This document shows positions 57,109 to 64,000 of a DNA stretch of 64,000 bases, piece by piece. The DNA lies in contig CAMLGZ010000004.1 in NCBI GenBank assembly GCA_946479745.1, forward strand, positions 124,001 to 188,000. The letters are read 5' to 3'. The translations under genes were made by a program, and so were the position numbers. Each line of letters begins with the position of its first letter. Position 1 is the stretch's first letter. The notes under the pieces were generated by a model. It ran no database searches, was not told the origin of the DNA, and saw only the letters and a program-made list of their open reading frames with translations. The stretch is from an uncultured Pseudoxanthomonas sp. Lineage in GTDB: Bacteria > Pseudomonadota > Gammaproteobacteria > Xanthomonadales > Xanthomonadaceae.

Positions 57109-58671
57109 TCAATCCTCGTCGGGATTGCTCTCGTCGCCGCTATCGTCTTCCGCGGGCAATTCCGCCTCCAGCGAATCGCCCAGTCCCTGCAAGGCATGGG
57201 TCAGCCCCAGCATTTCCCAATTGCTGGTTTCGCGCACATCGCAGGCGACGTGCTTGGGATCCGCCTCGCACAATCGGTCCAGCGAATCGATCACCGACTC
57301 GTCGCCCGCATTGGCGTACACCTGGGTCAGGTTCTCGCAACCGGTACGCACGCCCTGCGCGCAGATCTGCTGGTAATAGACCTTCGCGCCAGTCCAGTCG
57401 CCCCGCAACGCGTGCTGATTGCCCAGGGCGTTGCAGCCCTGCAGCTTGCCCGCATCGCAACAGGCCTTGGCGCCGCCTTCTTCCATGATCGCCGGGCAGT
57501 CCTGCTGCAGCGGCTTTTCGGCGTAGACCGCTGGCGCGCTGCAGCGGTCGGCGCCGCCCTTGCGCTCGTACAGGGCGAACTGGTTCCAGCTGTCGATACC
57601 CAGCATGCGTTGCGCGTCGAGCACGCGGAACACGAAATCGCCGCCCTTGTCGTGGCGGATGCGCACCATGCCGTTTTCCAGACGTGCGCGCAGGCGGCTG
57701 CCGAAGCCGCCTTCGACCATGCCGCGGTCGCCGAACTTCAGCTCCGACATCAGGCCGGTCGCGGCAGCGTAGTCGCCGCACGGCAGCTGCGTGGCCTGCG
57801 CAAATCGCTGATCCTTGTCTGTCATGCCCAGCAGAGGTTCGGCCTTCTTGCAGGCATCCGGGTCGCCGCCTTCGCTGCATGCGGTCTGCAATGCACTGCG
57901 TGCCTGCAGATAGCGGCCGGCGGCCCACAGTTTTTCGGCGGCGTTGTTGCAGACCTCTGCCGAGCCGGTGCGGCCGCATATGGCGATGCTCCGATCCAGG
58001 TGAGGGGGAGGCAGCACCGCTGCATCGGCGTACATCGAGCCAAGCGCTCCCACCAGGCTCTTGGCGATCTGCTCGCCCAGGATTTCCTTGGCCGCAGCTA
58101 CGCATCCTTCCTCCGAGAAAGCCGGTGTGCCTTCCTGGCAGACGGGCGGCTTTTCGATCTCCGGTTCGGGCGGACCGGACGCTTGGGCCTGCGCCTGATA
58201 GAGATCTATCAATTTGTCGCAGGCGAAGGGCAGGGCCTCCACTTCGCACCATCGGCTCAGGGTGGCTTCGTCGGCGCTGTAGGCGTTTTCCAGGCATTGC
58301 GACAGGTCGGCGCGGCAGGTGCCGGCGGCGGCTTGCTGCAATGGTTGGCAGGTGGTGGATTCGGACAGCACGTATTCGTGGAAACCGAGGTCGTCGGTAA
58401 TCCGGTTGTCGGCGTCGACTTTGTACCTTGAGATATAGCCTGCCTCCAGGTCCGCCATCTGCAGTTCGGCACCGGCACGGCGGTATTGGAAGCGGCGCGG
58501 CGCGGCGTCGGCCGAAAGTTGCCGCGCTTGCGCGCCGCTCTCTATCACCAGCCGGGAGTTTTCGTTCTTCTGATCCTGGTACACGCCGCAAGCGGGCACC
58601 GCGGCATTCGCAGGGTTGGCGACGAGCAATAGCGCGGCCAGCAGGCCGAGCTTTCCAATTCCATTTGGCAT
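57109..58671 (-). CDS. Large cysteine-rich exported protein, unknown function
   Basis: A 520-residue exported protein with a signal peptide (MPNGIGKLGLLAALLLVANPANA). Mature part: an N-terminal domain with VYQDQKNENSRLVIESGAQ, then helical repeats with regularly spaced Cys pairs (ACDKLIDLYQAQ, VCNNAAEKLWAAGRYLQARS, ACKKAEPL). A central beta domain and more Cys-rich helices (AIMEEGGAKACCDAGKLQGC, GAKVYYQQICAQGVRTGC) follow, ending in an acidic tail EDDSGDESNPDED. Repeats with C...C spacing resemble Sel1/Hcp-type disulfide-linked helix pairs. No closer family is recognised. Confidence 0.8.
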   Translation of the reverse strand: MPNGIGKLGLLAALLLVANPANAAVPACGVYQDQKNENSRLVIESGAQARQLSADAAPRRFQYRRAGAELQMADLEAGYISRYKVDADNRITDDLGFHEYVLSESTTCQPLQQAAAGTCRADLSQCLENAYSADEATLSRWCEVEALPFACDKLIDLYQAQAQASGPPEPEIEKPPVCQEGTPAFSEEGCVAAAKEILGEQIAKSLVGALGSMYADAAVLPPPHLDRSIAICGRTGSAEVCNNAAEKLWAAGRYLQARSALQTACSEGGDPDACKKAEPLLGMTDKDQRFAQATQLPCGDYAAATGLMSELKFGDRGMVEGGFGSRLRARLENGMVRIRHDKGGDFVFRVLDAQRMLGIDSWNQFALYERKGGADRCSAPAVYAEKPLQQDCPAIMEEGGAKACCDAGKLQGCNALGNQHALRGDWTGAKVYYQQICAQGVRTGCENLTQVYANAGDESVIDSLDRLCEADPKHVACDVRETSNWEMLGLTHALQGLGDSLEAELPAEDDSGDESNPDED

Positions 58672-58803
58672 TACGCACTCCGTAGCTAACGAGGAAACAG
58701 GACGGCATTATCCACGATAGCCAGGTATCGGTTCATCGATCGAGGCTGGTGATCCGATTGAAGTTCGGACGCTTTTCGACGACGAGAGGGCGGTGTGGCG
58801 TTC

Positions 58804-59394
58804 TTACCTGCGCCCGAATTCCGCCCGCACCGTAGACGTGCACAATTTCCAGATGATCCAGACGTGCAGGCCCGCGAACACCAATGCCACCAGGCCGCCC
58901 ATCAGCATGGCGGCGGTCATGAAGCCTTCGAACTCGGGCGGCAGGCTCTGGCCCTGAGGGAGTGCGCCGCCCTGGATGGCCAGCATGCCCTCGATGAACT
59001 GGGGCAGGGCGAAAATGCAAGCGAATTGCCACAGCGTGCCGATCACCAGCACGGCGATGAAACCCTTGCGCCCCCATTCGCGCCGTTTCAGCACGCCACA
59101 CGACACCCACAGGAAAATGGCCGACAGCACCAGCATCGACAGGCCCATCAGCAATGTGTTGGTGTAGATCCAGTGCATCAGCGGCGGCAAGGTCGGGGGT
59201 TCGCCGCCGTAGGGATTGAGCATGCGCAGGTAGAAATCCGCCGGCAGCACCAGCCCCATGACCGTTTGCACCAGGCCGTAAATCAGGCCGAACAGCGCCA
59301 GCGCGATGGAAATCCAGGCCAGCACGGTAACGAAGCTGTTGCCCGGCCGCGCATGGTCCGGGATCGGCGGCGGCAGATTCGGTGCGGCGCTCAT
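58804..59394 (-). CDS. Membrane protein coupled to the S9 peptidase gene
   Basis: A 196-residue protein with four helices: FVTVLAWISIALALFGLIYG, MHWIYTNTLLMGLSMLVLSA, GFIAVLVIGTLWQFACIFAL and AAMLMGGLVALVFAGLHVWI. The start overlaps the peptidase stop (ATGA), showing translational coupling. I recognise no family. Confidence 0.78.
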   Translation of the reverse strand: MSAAPNLPPPIPDHARPGNSFVTVLAWISIALALFGLIYGLVQTVMGLVLPADFYLRMLNPYGGEPPTLPPLMHWIYTNTLLMGLSMLVLSAIFLWVSCGVLKRREWGRKGFIAVLVIGTLWQFACIFALPQFIEGMLAIQGGALPQGQSLPPEFEGFMTAAMLMGGLVALVFAGLHVWIIWKLCTSTVRAEFGRR

Positions 59395-61784
59395 TTCAGG
59401 TTCTCCTCGAACAGCTTGAGTACGCGCTTGTATTCGTCCAGCCAGGAATCGGCGCGGGTGAAGCTGTGGCGTTCCAGCGGATAGGGCGCAATTTCCCAAT
59501 CGTCCTTGTGCAGTTCGATCAGCTTCTGGGTCAACACCACCGAATCGCGGAAGAACACGTTGTCGTCGATCATGCCGTGCGCGATCAGCAGATGATCCTG
59601 CAGGCCGGCCGCGTATTCGATGGGCGAGGATTTGCGGTAGGCCTCGGGATCGAGTTCCGGTGTGTTGAGGATGTTGCTGGTGTATTCGTGGTTGTACTGG
59701 GTCCAGTCCACCACCGGGCGCAACGCGGCGCCGGCCTTGAACTTGCCGGGTTCGCGGAACAGCGCCATGAAGGTCATGAAGCCGCCATAGGAGCCGCCGT
59801 AGATGCCGGCGCGGTCGCGGTTGCCCTGCTTGTTGGCCACCAGCCAGTCCAGGCCGTCCAGGTAATCGTCCAGTTCCGGGTGGCCCATGTTGCGGTAGAT
59901 GGCGGTGCGCCAGTCGCGGCCGTAGCCCTCGCTGCCGCGGTAGTCCATGTCCAGGACGATGTAGCCGCGCTGCACCAGCAGGTTGTGGAACATCTGTTCG
60001 CGGAAATAAGCGGGGTAACGCTGGTGCACGTTCTGTAGATAGCCGGCGCCATGCACGAACATCACGATCGGGTATTCCTTGCCCGGTTCCAGCGTCGCCG
60101 GGCCGTAATACTTCGCCCAGACCTTGCCTGCGCCGTGTTGCGAAGGCACCTGCACGAATTCGGGCTCTATCCAGTCGCGCGATTTGAACGCTGGCGTGCG
60201 CGTGTCGGTCAGGTTCTTCGCCTCGCCGCCCTTGCTGTCGACGATGGCGAGCTGCGAGGGCAAGTAGCTGCCGGAACGGTGCAGCAGCAGTTTCGATCCG
60301 TCCGGCGAGAGGGTGAAATCCTCCACGCCGCCCAGAGCGGTCAGCTCACGCACCTTGCCGCCGTCGATGCGGCAGATCTCGTAGGCGCCGGGCGTCTTGC
60401 GGTTGCACAGGAAAAAGAAACCGCCATCGGTGCTGGGGACTGGCGATGAAACTTCCCATTGGCCCGAGGTGAGCTGCGCCGGCTTGCCGGAATCGCGCTG
60501 CGTATACAGATGCGAATAGCCCGACTGCTCGGACAGGAACCACAAGGTGCGGTTGTCGTCGAGCCAGCCGAAATCGTTGAAACCCCAATTGATCCAGGCC
60601 GGGTCGGTCAGGCGGTGGCGGGGCTTCAAGGCGGCTTGGGGCAAATTGCCGCCAGCCAGGTCCACGCTGGCGATCCAGCGATCCTTGTTGTCGATGGCGC
60701 GCACCATCACCGCCGCGTTGCGGCCGTCGGCGCTCCAGCGGAGGGTGGCGCCGTCGCCGTTGTCGCCGCTGGTCGCCACCTGCACGTCGCGGTTGCCTTT
60801 CAACGCGTCCTTGCCCGCGGACTTGCGCAATGCCGCCAACGGATCATCAGCGATGCCAGGCAAGGCATCGAACTTCAATTCGCGTGCACTGGCGCTGGCC
60901 AGGTCCACCAGCCACAGGGTTTGCGGAAGTGGCGCGTTGCGTCCCACCCGGGTGCGGACCTCCTGGAATTCCTCGTAGCCCGATTCGGTCACATAGCGCG
61001 GCAGCTTGCCCGCCTGTCCGGCATCGGCGCCTTTCTTCTGCGTCACCACCAGCAGCCAGCGCGCATCCGGGGACAGCGCGCTCTGGATGATCTCCACTTC
61101 GTCGCCCAGATAGACAGGCATCGGCGCGCGGCTGGGGTCGGCCTTGCGCCAGCTTTCGTTCTGCGTCTGCAGCGCATCGCGTTGGGCCTTGTCGCGCGCC
61201 AGCGTTTCCAACGTGCGCAACTGCTGGTCGCGCAGCGCATCGGGCTTGGGCTTGGCGTTGGGATCCTTCTCGGCCTTGACCAGCGCGGCCTGGGCCACGC
61301 CGGTGTCGGGAGTCCACCGGTACCACTGGTTGGCCACGCGCCAGATCACCCCGCCGTCGCTGGAGAACTGCGGTTGGGCTTCTTCGTCGTTGCTGCGCGT
61401 CAGCTGGGTCAGCGCGCCGCTGCGCAGATCGCGCAGGAACACATCGCCGTTGCGCACGAAAGCCATGCGCCGGCGCTGCACGTCGTAGACGGGGCTGGCC
61501 GCATCCAGAGTGTTGCGTTCGCCATCGCCCACGCGCTGGGCAGCGGTGCCGGTGATGGATTGCTGGAAGGTGTCGCGGATGGGGCTGTCCTGGCGTTTGA
61601 GCTGATACTGCACATGCTTGCCGTCCCATGCCCACCAAGCGGCTTCCACGGGCGGTCCGATCCAGTCGGGGTCTGCCATGACCTGTTCGATGGTCAGGGC
61701 GCTGGAATCCTGTGCAGAGGCGGCGCTGGCACCCGCAAAAGCAAGGGGAAGGGCGAGCAATAGGGCGTTCAGGCGGGGACGCAT
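59391..61784 (-). CDS. S9 family prolyl oligopeptidase / dipeptidyl peptidase, exported
   Basis: A 797-residue exported peptidase with a signal peptide ending near AGASAASAQ. The first two-thirds is a beta-propeller (WSADGRNAAVMVRAIDNKDR, FNDFGWLDDNRTLWFLSEQS). The alpha/beta-hydrolase domain has Ser in GIYGGSYGGFMTFMALF, Asp in LIAHGMIDDNVFFRDS and His in YPLERHSFTRADSW. It is closest in pattern to dipeptidyl peptidase IV-like enzymes that release N-terminal Xaa-Pro. It is divergent from the AMP-ligase gene. ATG 61784 is preferred to the upstream start at 61814 because it opens the signal peptide. Confidence 0.93.
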   Translation of the reverse strand: MRPRLNALLLALPLAFAGASAASAQDSSALTIEQVMADPDWIGPPVEAAWWAWDGKHVQYQLKRQDSPIRDTFQQSITGTAAQRVGDGERNTLDAASPVYDVQRRRMAFVRNGDVFLRDLRSGALTQLTRSNDEEAQPQFSSDGGVIWRVANQWYRWTPDTGVAQAALVKAEKDPNAKPKPDALRDQQLRTLETLARDKAQRDALQTQNESWRKADPSRAPMPVYLGDEVEIIQSALSPDARWLLVVTQKKGADAGQAGKLPRYVTESGYEEFQEVRTRVGRNAPLPQTLWLVDLASASARELKFDALPGIADDPLAALRKSAGKDALKGNRDVQVATSGDNGDGATLRWSADGRNAAVMVRAIDNKDRWIASVDLAGGNLPQAALKPRHRLTDPAWINWGFNDFGWLDDNRTLWFLSEQSGYSHLYTQRDSGKPAQLTSGQWEVSSPVPSTDGGFFFLCNRKTPGAYEICRIDGGKVRELTALGGVEDFTLSPDGSKLLLHRSGSYLPSQLAIVDSKGGEAKNLTDTRTPAFKSRDWIEPEFVQVPSQHGAGKVWAKYYGPATLEPGKEYPIVMFVHGAGYLQNVHQRYPAYFREQMFHNLLVQRGYIVLDMDYRGSEGYGRDWRTAIYRNMGHPELDDYLDGLDWLVANKQGNRDRAGIYGGSYGGFMTFMALFREPGKFKAGAALRPVVDWTQYNHEYTSNILNTPELDPEAYRKSSPIEYAAGLQDHLLIAHGMIDDNVFFRDSVVLTQKLIELHKDDWEIAPYPLERHSFTRADSWLDEYKRVLKLFEENLK

Positions 61785-61977
61785 AGGGTTTCCGTGGCAT
61801 ACGCGAATCGGCAAGATTACCAGCCGTCCTGCGGCGGACGACCCGGCCAGTGGTCATGCTCCGGGCGGCGCACAATTCCTTAGGACCGTGATTTCCGACA
61901 CAATCTTGCCCCACGCGCACTCAGCGGTGGCGTGACCCCTTCCAATAGCGTTAACAGACCCTAGAGATCGCAGCACC

Positions 61978-63339
61978 ATGTCGGCAGTCGTCAATGCTCC
62001 TCTCGGATCGGCCGCCCCGCAGCCGCTGGCCGTGGGCCATGCGGATCGTACCGTGGCCCTGGAAGGGGGGCGGCGTATTGGCCTGGACACCTTCCTGGCC
62101 CAGGTGCGCGGCGTCGCGGCGGCGCTGCCGGCGGGACGGCATGCGGTGAATCTGTGCGAAGACCGCTACCGTTTCCTGGTGGCGTTCTGCGCGGTCGCGT
62201 TGCGCGGACAGATCACTCTGCTGCCGCCCTCGCGGGCGCCGGAAGTGGTGACCGACACGCTGGCGCAGTACCCGGAAAGCTACAGCCTGGGCGACGGGTC
62301 GCTGGCGGCGGTGCCGCCAGGCCACTGGACGCTGCCGGACGTACTGCCGGAGTTGCAGGGCGACACATTGATGGACGGCACGCCGATGATCGATGCCGCC
62401 GCTGTGGTGGCCATCGGCTTCACCTCGGGCAGCACCGGCACGCCCAAAGCCAATCCCAAGACCTGGTTCGCTTTCTGCGTCAGCACCGCGCAAAACCTCG
62501 CGGCACTGGAAAGCCTGTGGCAGGGACATGCGATGCCCCATGTGGTGGCCACCGTGCCGCCGCAGCATATGTACGGCCTGGAGCTATCGGTGCTGCTGCC
62601 GTTGCTGGGTCCGGCGGGATTGCATGCCGGACGCCCGTTCTTTCCCCAAGACGTGGCGCGCGCATTGGCGGAAACGCCGGAGCCGCGATTGCTGGCCACC
62701 ACCCCCGTGCATCTGCGCGCGCTGGTCGAATCGGGCGTGCGTTTGCCGGCGCTATGCGGAATCGTTTCGGCCACCGCGCCGCTTTCGCAGGAACTGGCGG
62801 CCGCTGCCGAGGCGCGTTTCGGCTGCGAGGTGCGCGAAGTCTTCGGTTCCACCGAAACCTGCGTGATCGCCCGGCGTCGTACCGCCTGCGAAGACGCCTG
62901 GACGCCGCTGCCCGGCGTGCACCTGCATCCCAAGCCGGACGGTACCTTGATCCATGCCGCTCACCTGCCGGTGCCGGTAGCGCTGGCCGATTTGGTGGAA
63001 GTGGAGAGCAACGGCCGTTTCCATCTGCGGGGCCGCCAGGCCGATCTGCTGGAAATCGCCGGCAAGCGCGCCTCGCTGGGCGACCTGACCCGGCGCCTGC
63101 TCGCCGTTCCCGGTGTGGTCGATGGGGTGATGCTGCAACTGGACGACTGCGGCAACCGTGGCGTGGCGCGCATCGCCGCGCTGGTAGTCGCGCCCGATCT
63201 GGACGAAGCCGCGATCCTGGCGGCATTGCGCGAGAGCATCGATCCGGTCTTTCTGCCGCGGCCATTGAAGCGGGTGCCGGCGTTGCCGCGCAGCGAAACC
63301 GGCAAGCTGCCGCGCGCGGAGTTGCTCAAGCTGCTTTGA
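61978..63339 (+). CDS. AMP-dependent ligase, XanA2-like
   Basis: A 453-residue acyl/aryl-CoA or acyl-ACP ligase of the ANL family. Phosphate loop AIGFTSGSTGTPKANPKT, the A5-type VREVFGSTETCVIARR, the hinge FHLRGRQADLLEIAGKRASL and the terminal RSETGKLPRAELLKL with the catalytic Lys are present. It is smaller than typical CoA ligases. Next to it, on the opposite strand, lies a XanB2-like chorismatase. In Xanthomonas, the aryl-polyene pigment cluster contains an AMP-ligase (xanA2) that activates the 3-hydroxybenzoate made by XanB2, so that role is likely here. Confidence 0.82.
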   Translation: MSAVVNAPLGSAAPQPLAVGHADRTVALEGGRRIGLDTFLAQVRGVAAALPAGRHAVNLCEDRYRFLVAFCAVALRGQITLLPPSRAPEVVTDTLAQYPESYSLGDGSLAAVPPGHWTLPDVLPELQGDTLMDGTPMIDAAAVVAIGFTSGSTGTPKANPKTWFAFCVSTAQNLAALESLWQGHAMPHVVATVPPQHMYGLELSVLLPLLGPAGLHAGRPFFPQDVARALAETPEPRLLATTPVHLRALVESGVRLPALCGIVSATAPLSQELAAAAEARFGCEVREVFGSTETCVIARRRTACEDAWTPLPGVHLHPKPDGTLIHAAHLPVPVALADLVEVESNGRFHLRGRQADLLEIAGKRASLGDLTRRLLAVPGVVDGVMLQLDDCGNRGVARIAALVVAPDLDEAAILAALRESIDPVFLPRPLKRVPALPRSETGKLPRAELLKLL

Positions 63340-63372
63340 CGTTCCGCCGCGATACGCCTGGTAAATGCTATG

Positions 63373-63448
63373 GCGCGTAGGAGCGACGTGAGTCGCGATG
63401 GAATGCTCCTAGGAAAATTCATTCGCGACTCACGTCGCTCCTACGCGC
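63373..63448. repeat. REP palindrome, GTAGGAGCGACG family (second pair)
   Basis: Exact 26-nt arms 63373-63398 and 63423-63448 (GCGCGTAGGAGCGACGTGAG at the left end), between the convergent AMP-ligase and XanB2-like genes. A degenerate arm of the GTAGGTCGGGG family follows near 63478-63505. Confidence 0.9.
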
Positions 63449-63500
63449 TTCTGAAAATGCATGCGGCCGACGCAGGGAGCGTCGAGGGCGTGGCTCCGAC

Positions 63501-64000
63501 CTACCCGTGTACGCCGTCGATTTCCATGCTGAGTTCGCGCCGGCAGATCGCGGCGTGCAGCAGCAGCCTGGGCACGCGGTCGCCGAAACGCTGGTCCAGC
63601 GCTTGCGCCACCACCGGCAGATCGGCGCGGTCGCGCACATACACCTTCAACCGCGTACCGGCACCGAACTGCGCCGGCAACGACGGTGCGCGCATCCGCG
63701 CCGCGGACAGCAAGGCATCGAAGTTGGCCAGGGTTTCCTCGATCTGGGCCAACAGCTCGCCTACGTGCTGCGAGGCATGCCCGACCACGCTGGCCGTGCC
63801 CGACAACAGCAGCGGCATGGTCCCGCCCGGCGGCGGCAGCATGGCGCGCGCGAAGCTCGGCGACTGCTGGCCGTACTGACGCGGATAGCGGTAGGCGCTG
63901 ACCTGGCGCGGATTCTCCACCGGCGTACCGGCTTCGCGCGCGGCCAGCCAGTAGATCTGGATGACGCGTTTGTCGTCGCAACGGCCGATCGCGGTGGCGG
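63501..64000 (-). CDS. xanB2: XanB2-like chorismatase (5' end cut by window edge)
   Basis: The C-terminal 166 residues of a chorismatase of the FkbO/Hyg5/XanB2 class, which splits chorismate to 3- and 4-hydroxybenzoate. Visible are YRYPRQYGQQSPSFARAMLP, GGTMPLLLSGTASVVGHAS, the helical LLAQIEETLANFDALLSAAR and the Rid-like end TRLKVYVRDRADLPVVAQAL. 4-Hydroxybenzoate would feed ubiquinone and 3-hydroxybenzoate the xanthomonadin pigment. The N-terminal part is outside the window. The TAG stop (63501-63503) lies in a REP-like arm. Confidence 0.85.
   Translation of the reverse strand, partial: ATAIGRCDDKRVIQIYWLAAREAGTPVENPRQVSAYRYPRQYGQQSPSFARAMLPPPGGTMPLLLSGTASVVGHASQHVGELLAQIEETLANFDALLSAARMRAPSLPAQFGAGTRLKVYVRDRADLPVVAQALDQRFGDRVPRLLLHAAICRRELSMEIDGVHG

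Overview
The window looks like a chromosome segment of a GC-rich gammaproteobacterium of the Xanthomonadaceae/Lysobacteraceae group (Lysobacter, Xanthomonas or Stenotrophomonas relatives). The basis is gene content (rpmB-rpmG, rsmG-parA-parB, polA followed by an sX13-like small RNA, a XanB2/XanA2-like pair at the right edge), many lineage-typical REP palindromes between genes, and the codon use. I found no rRNA or tRNA gene, no CRISPR array and no intact insertion sequence.

Layout. 1-6.2 kb: cardiolipin synthase (cut by the left edge), ribosomal proteins L33/L28, ParB-ParA-RsmG and a phosphopantetheinyl transferase. 6.4-11.5 kb: GlsB-type stress membrane protein, exonuclease III, an aldehyde dehydrogenase divergent from a gamma-carbonic anhydrase, a DUF2167 protein and small proteins. 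11.7-18.5 kb: a tightly overlapping operon RDD - SpoIIM-like - DUF4129 - DUF4350 - MoxR - DUF58, with a REP element inserted before the last gene. 18.6-31.2 kb: DUF4380, ThuA-like, AroE, HemB, an OppC-type permease with a tandem-ATPase protein but no OppB, small membrane and lipoproteins, alkaline phosphatase, and a DUF885 protein. 31.3-36.8 kb: a Coa1-like protein, a second DUF885 protein, glutathione transferase, UPF0114 protein and a UvrD helicase.

37.0-43.9 kb is the most unusual stretch. An AT-richer island carries an XRE repressor, an operator-like palindrome built from an 8-bp repeat that recurs near the repressor, two short precursors with colicin V-type double-glycine leaders (38103-38273 and 39496-39696), several tiny membrane or secreted ORFs, a four-helix putative immunity protein, a C39-peptidase ABC exporter and its HlyD/CvaA-type adaptor. 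Together these make a complete microcin/bacteriocin production and export locus, except for TolC, which is normally encoded elsewhere. A frameshifted type I signal peptidase follows.

44.7-51.7 kb: a four-gene operon of exported proteases (trypsin-like, subtilisin-like lipoprotein, small lipoprotein, astacin-like lipoprotein with PPC domain), divergent from a lipoprotein with a c-type heme motif. 51.8-63.3 kb: a DUF2782-like lipoprotein, DNA polymerase I, the sX13-like sRNA, YetF/DUF421, HemF, a large Cys-rich secreted protein, a membrane protein overlapping an S9 peptidase, and an AMP-ligase. The right edge cuts a XanB2-like chorismatase, so an aryl-polyene (xanthomonadin) cluster may continue beyond the window.

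A recurring theme is how closely REP palindromes are fitted to genes. Four genes end on a TAG that is part of the REP sequence, and at least two genes take their Shine-Dalgarno sequence from a REP arm.
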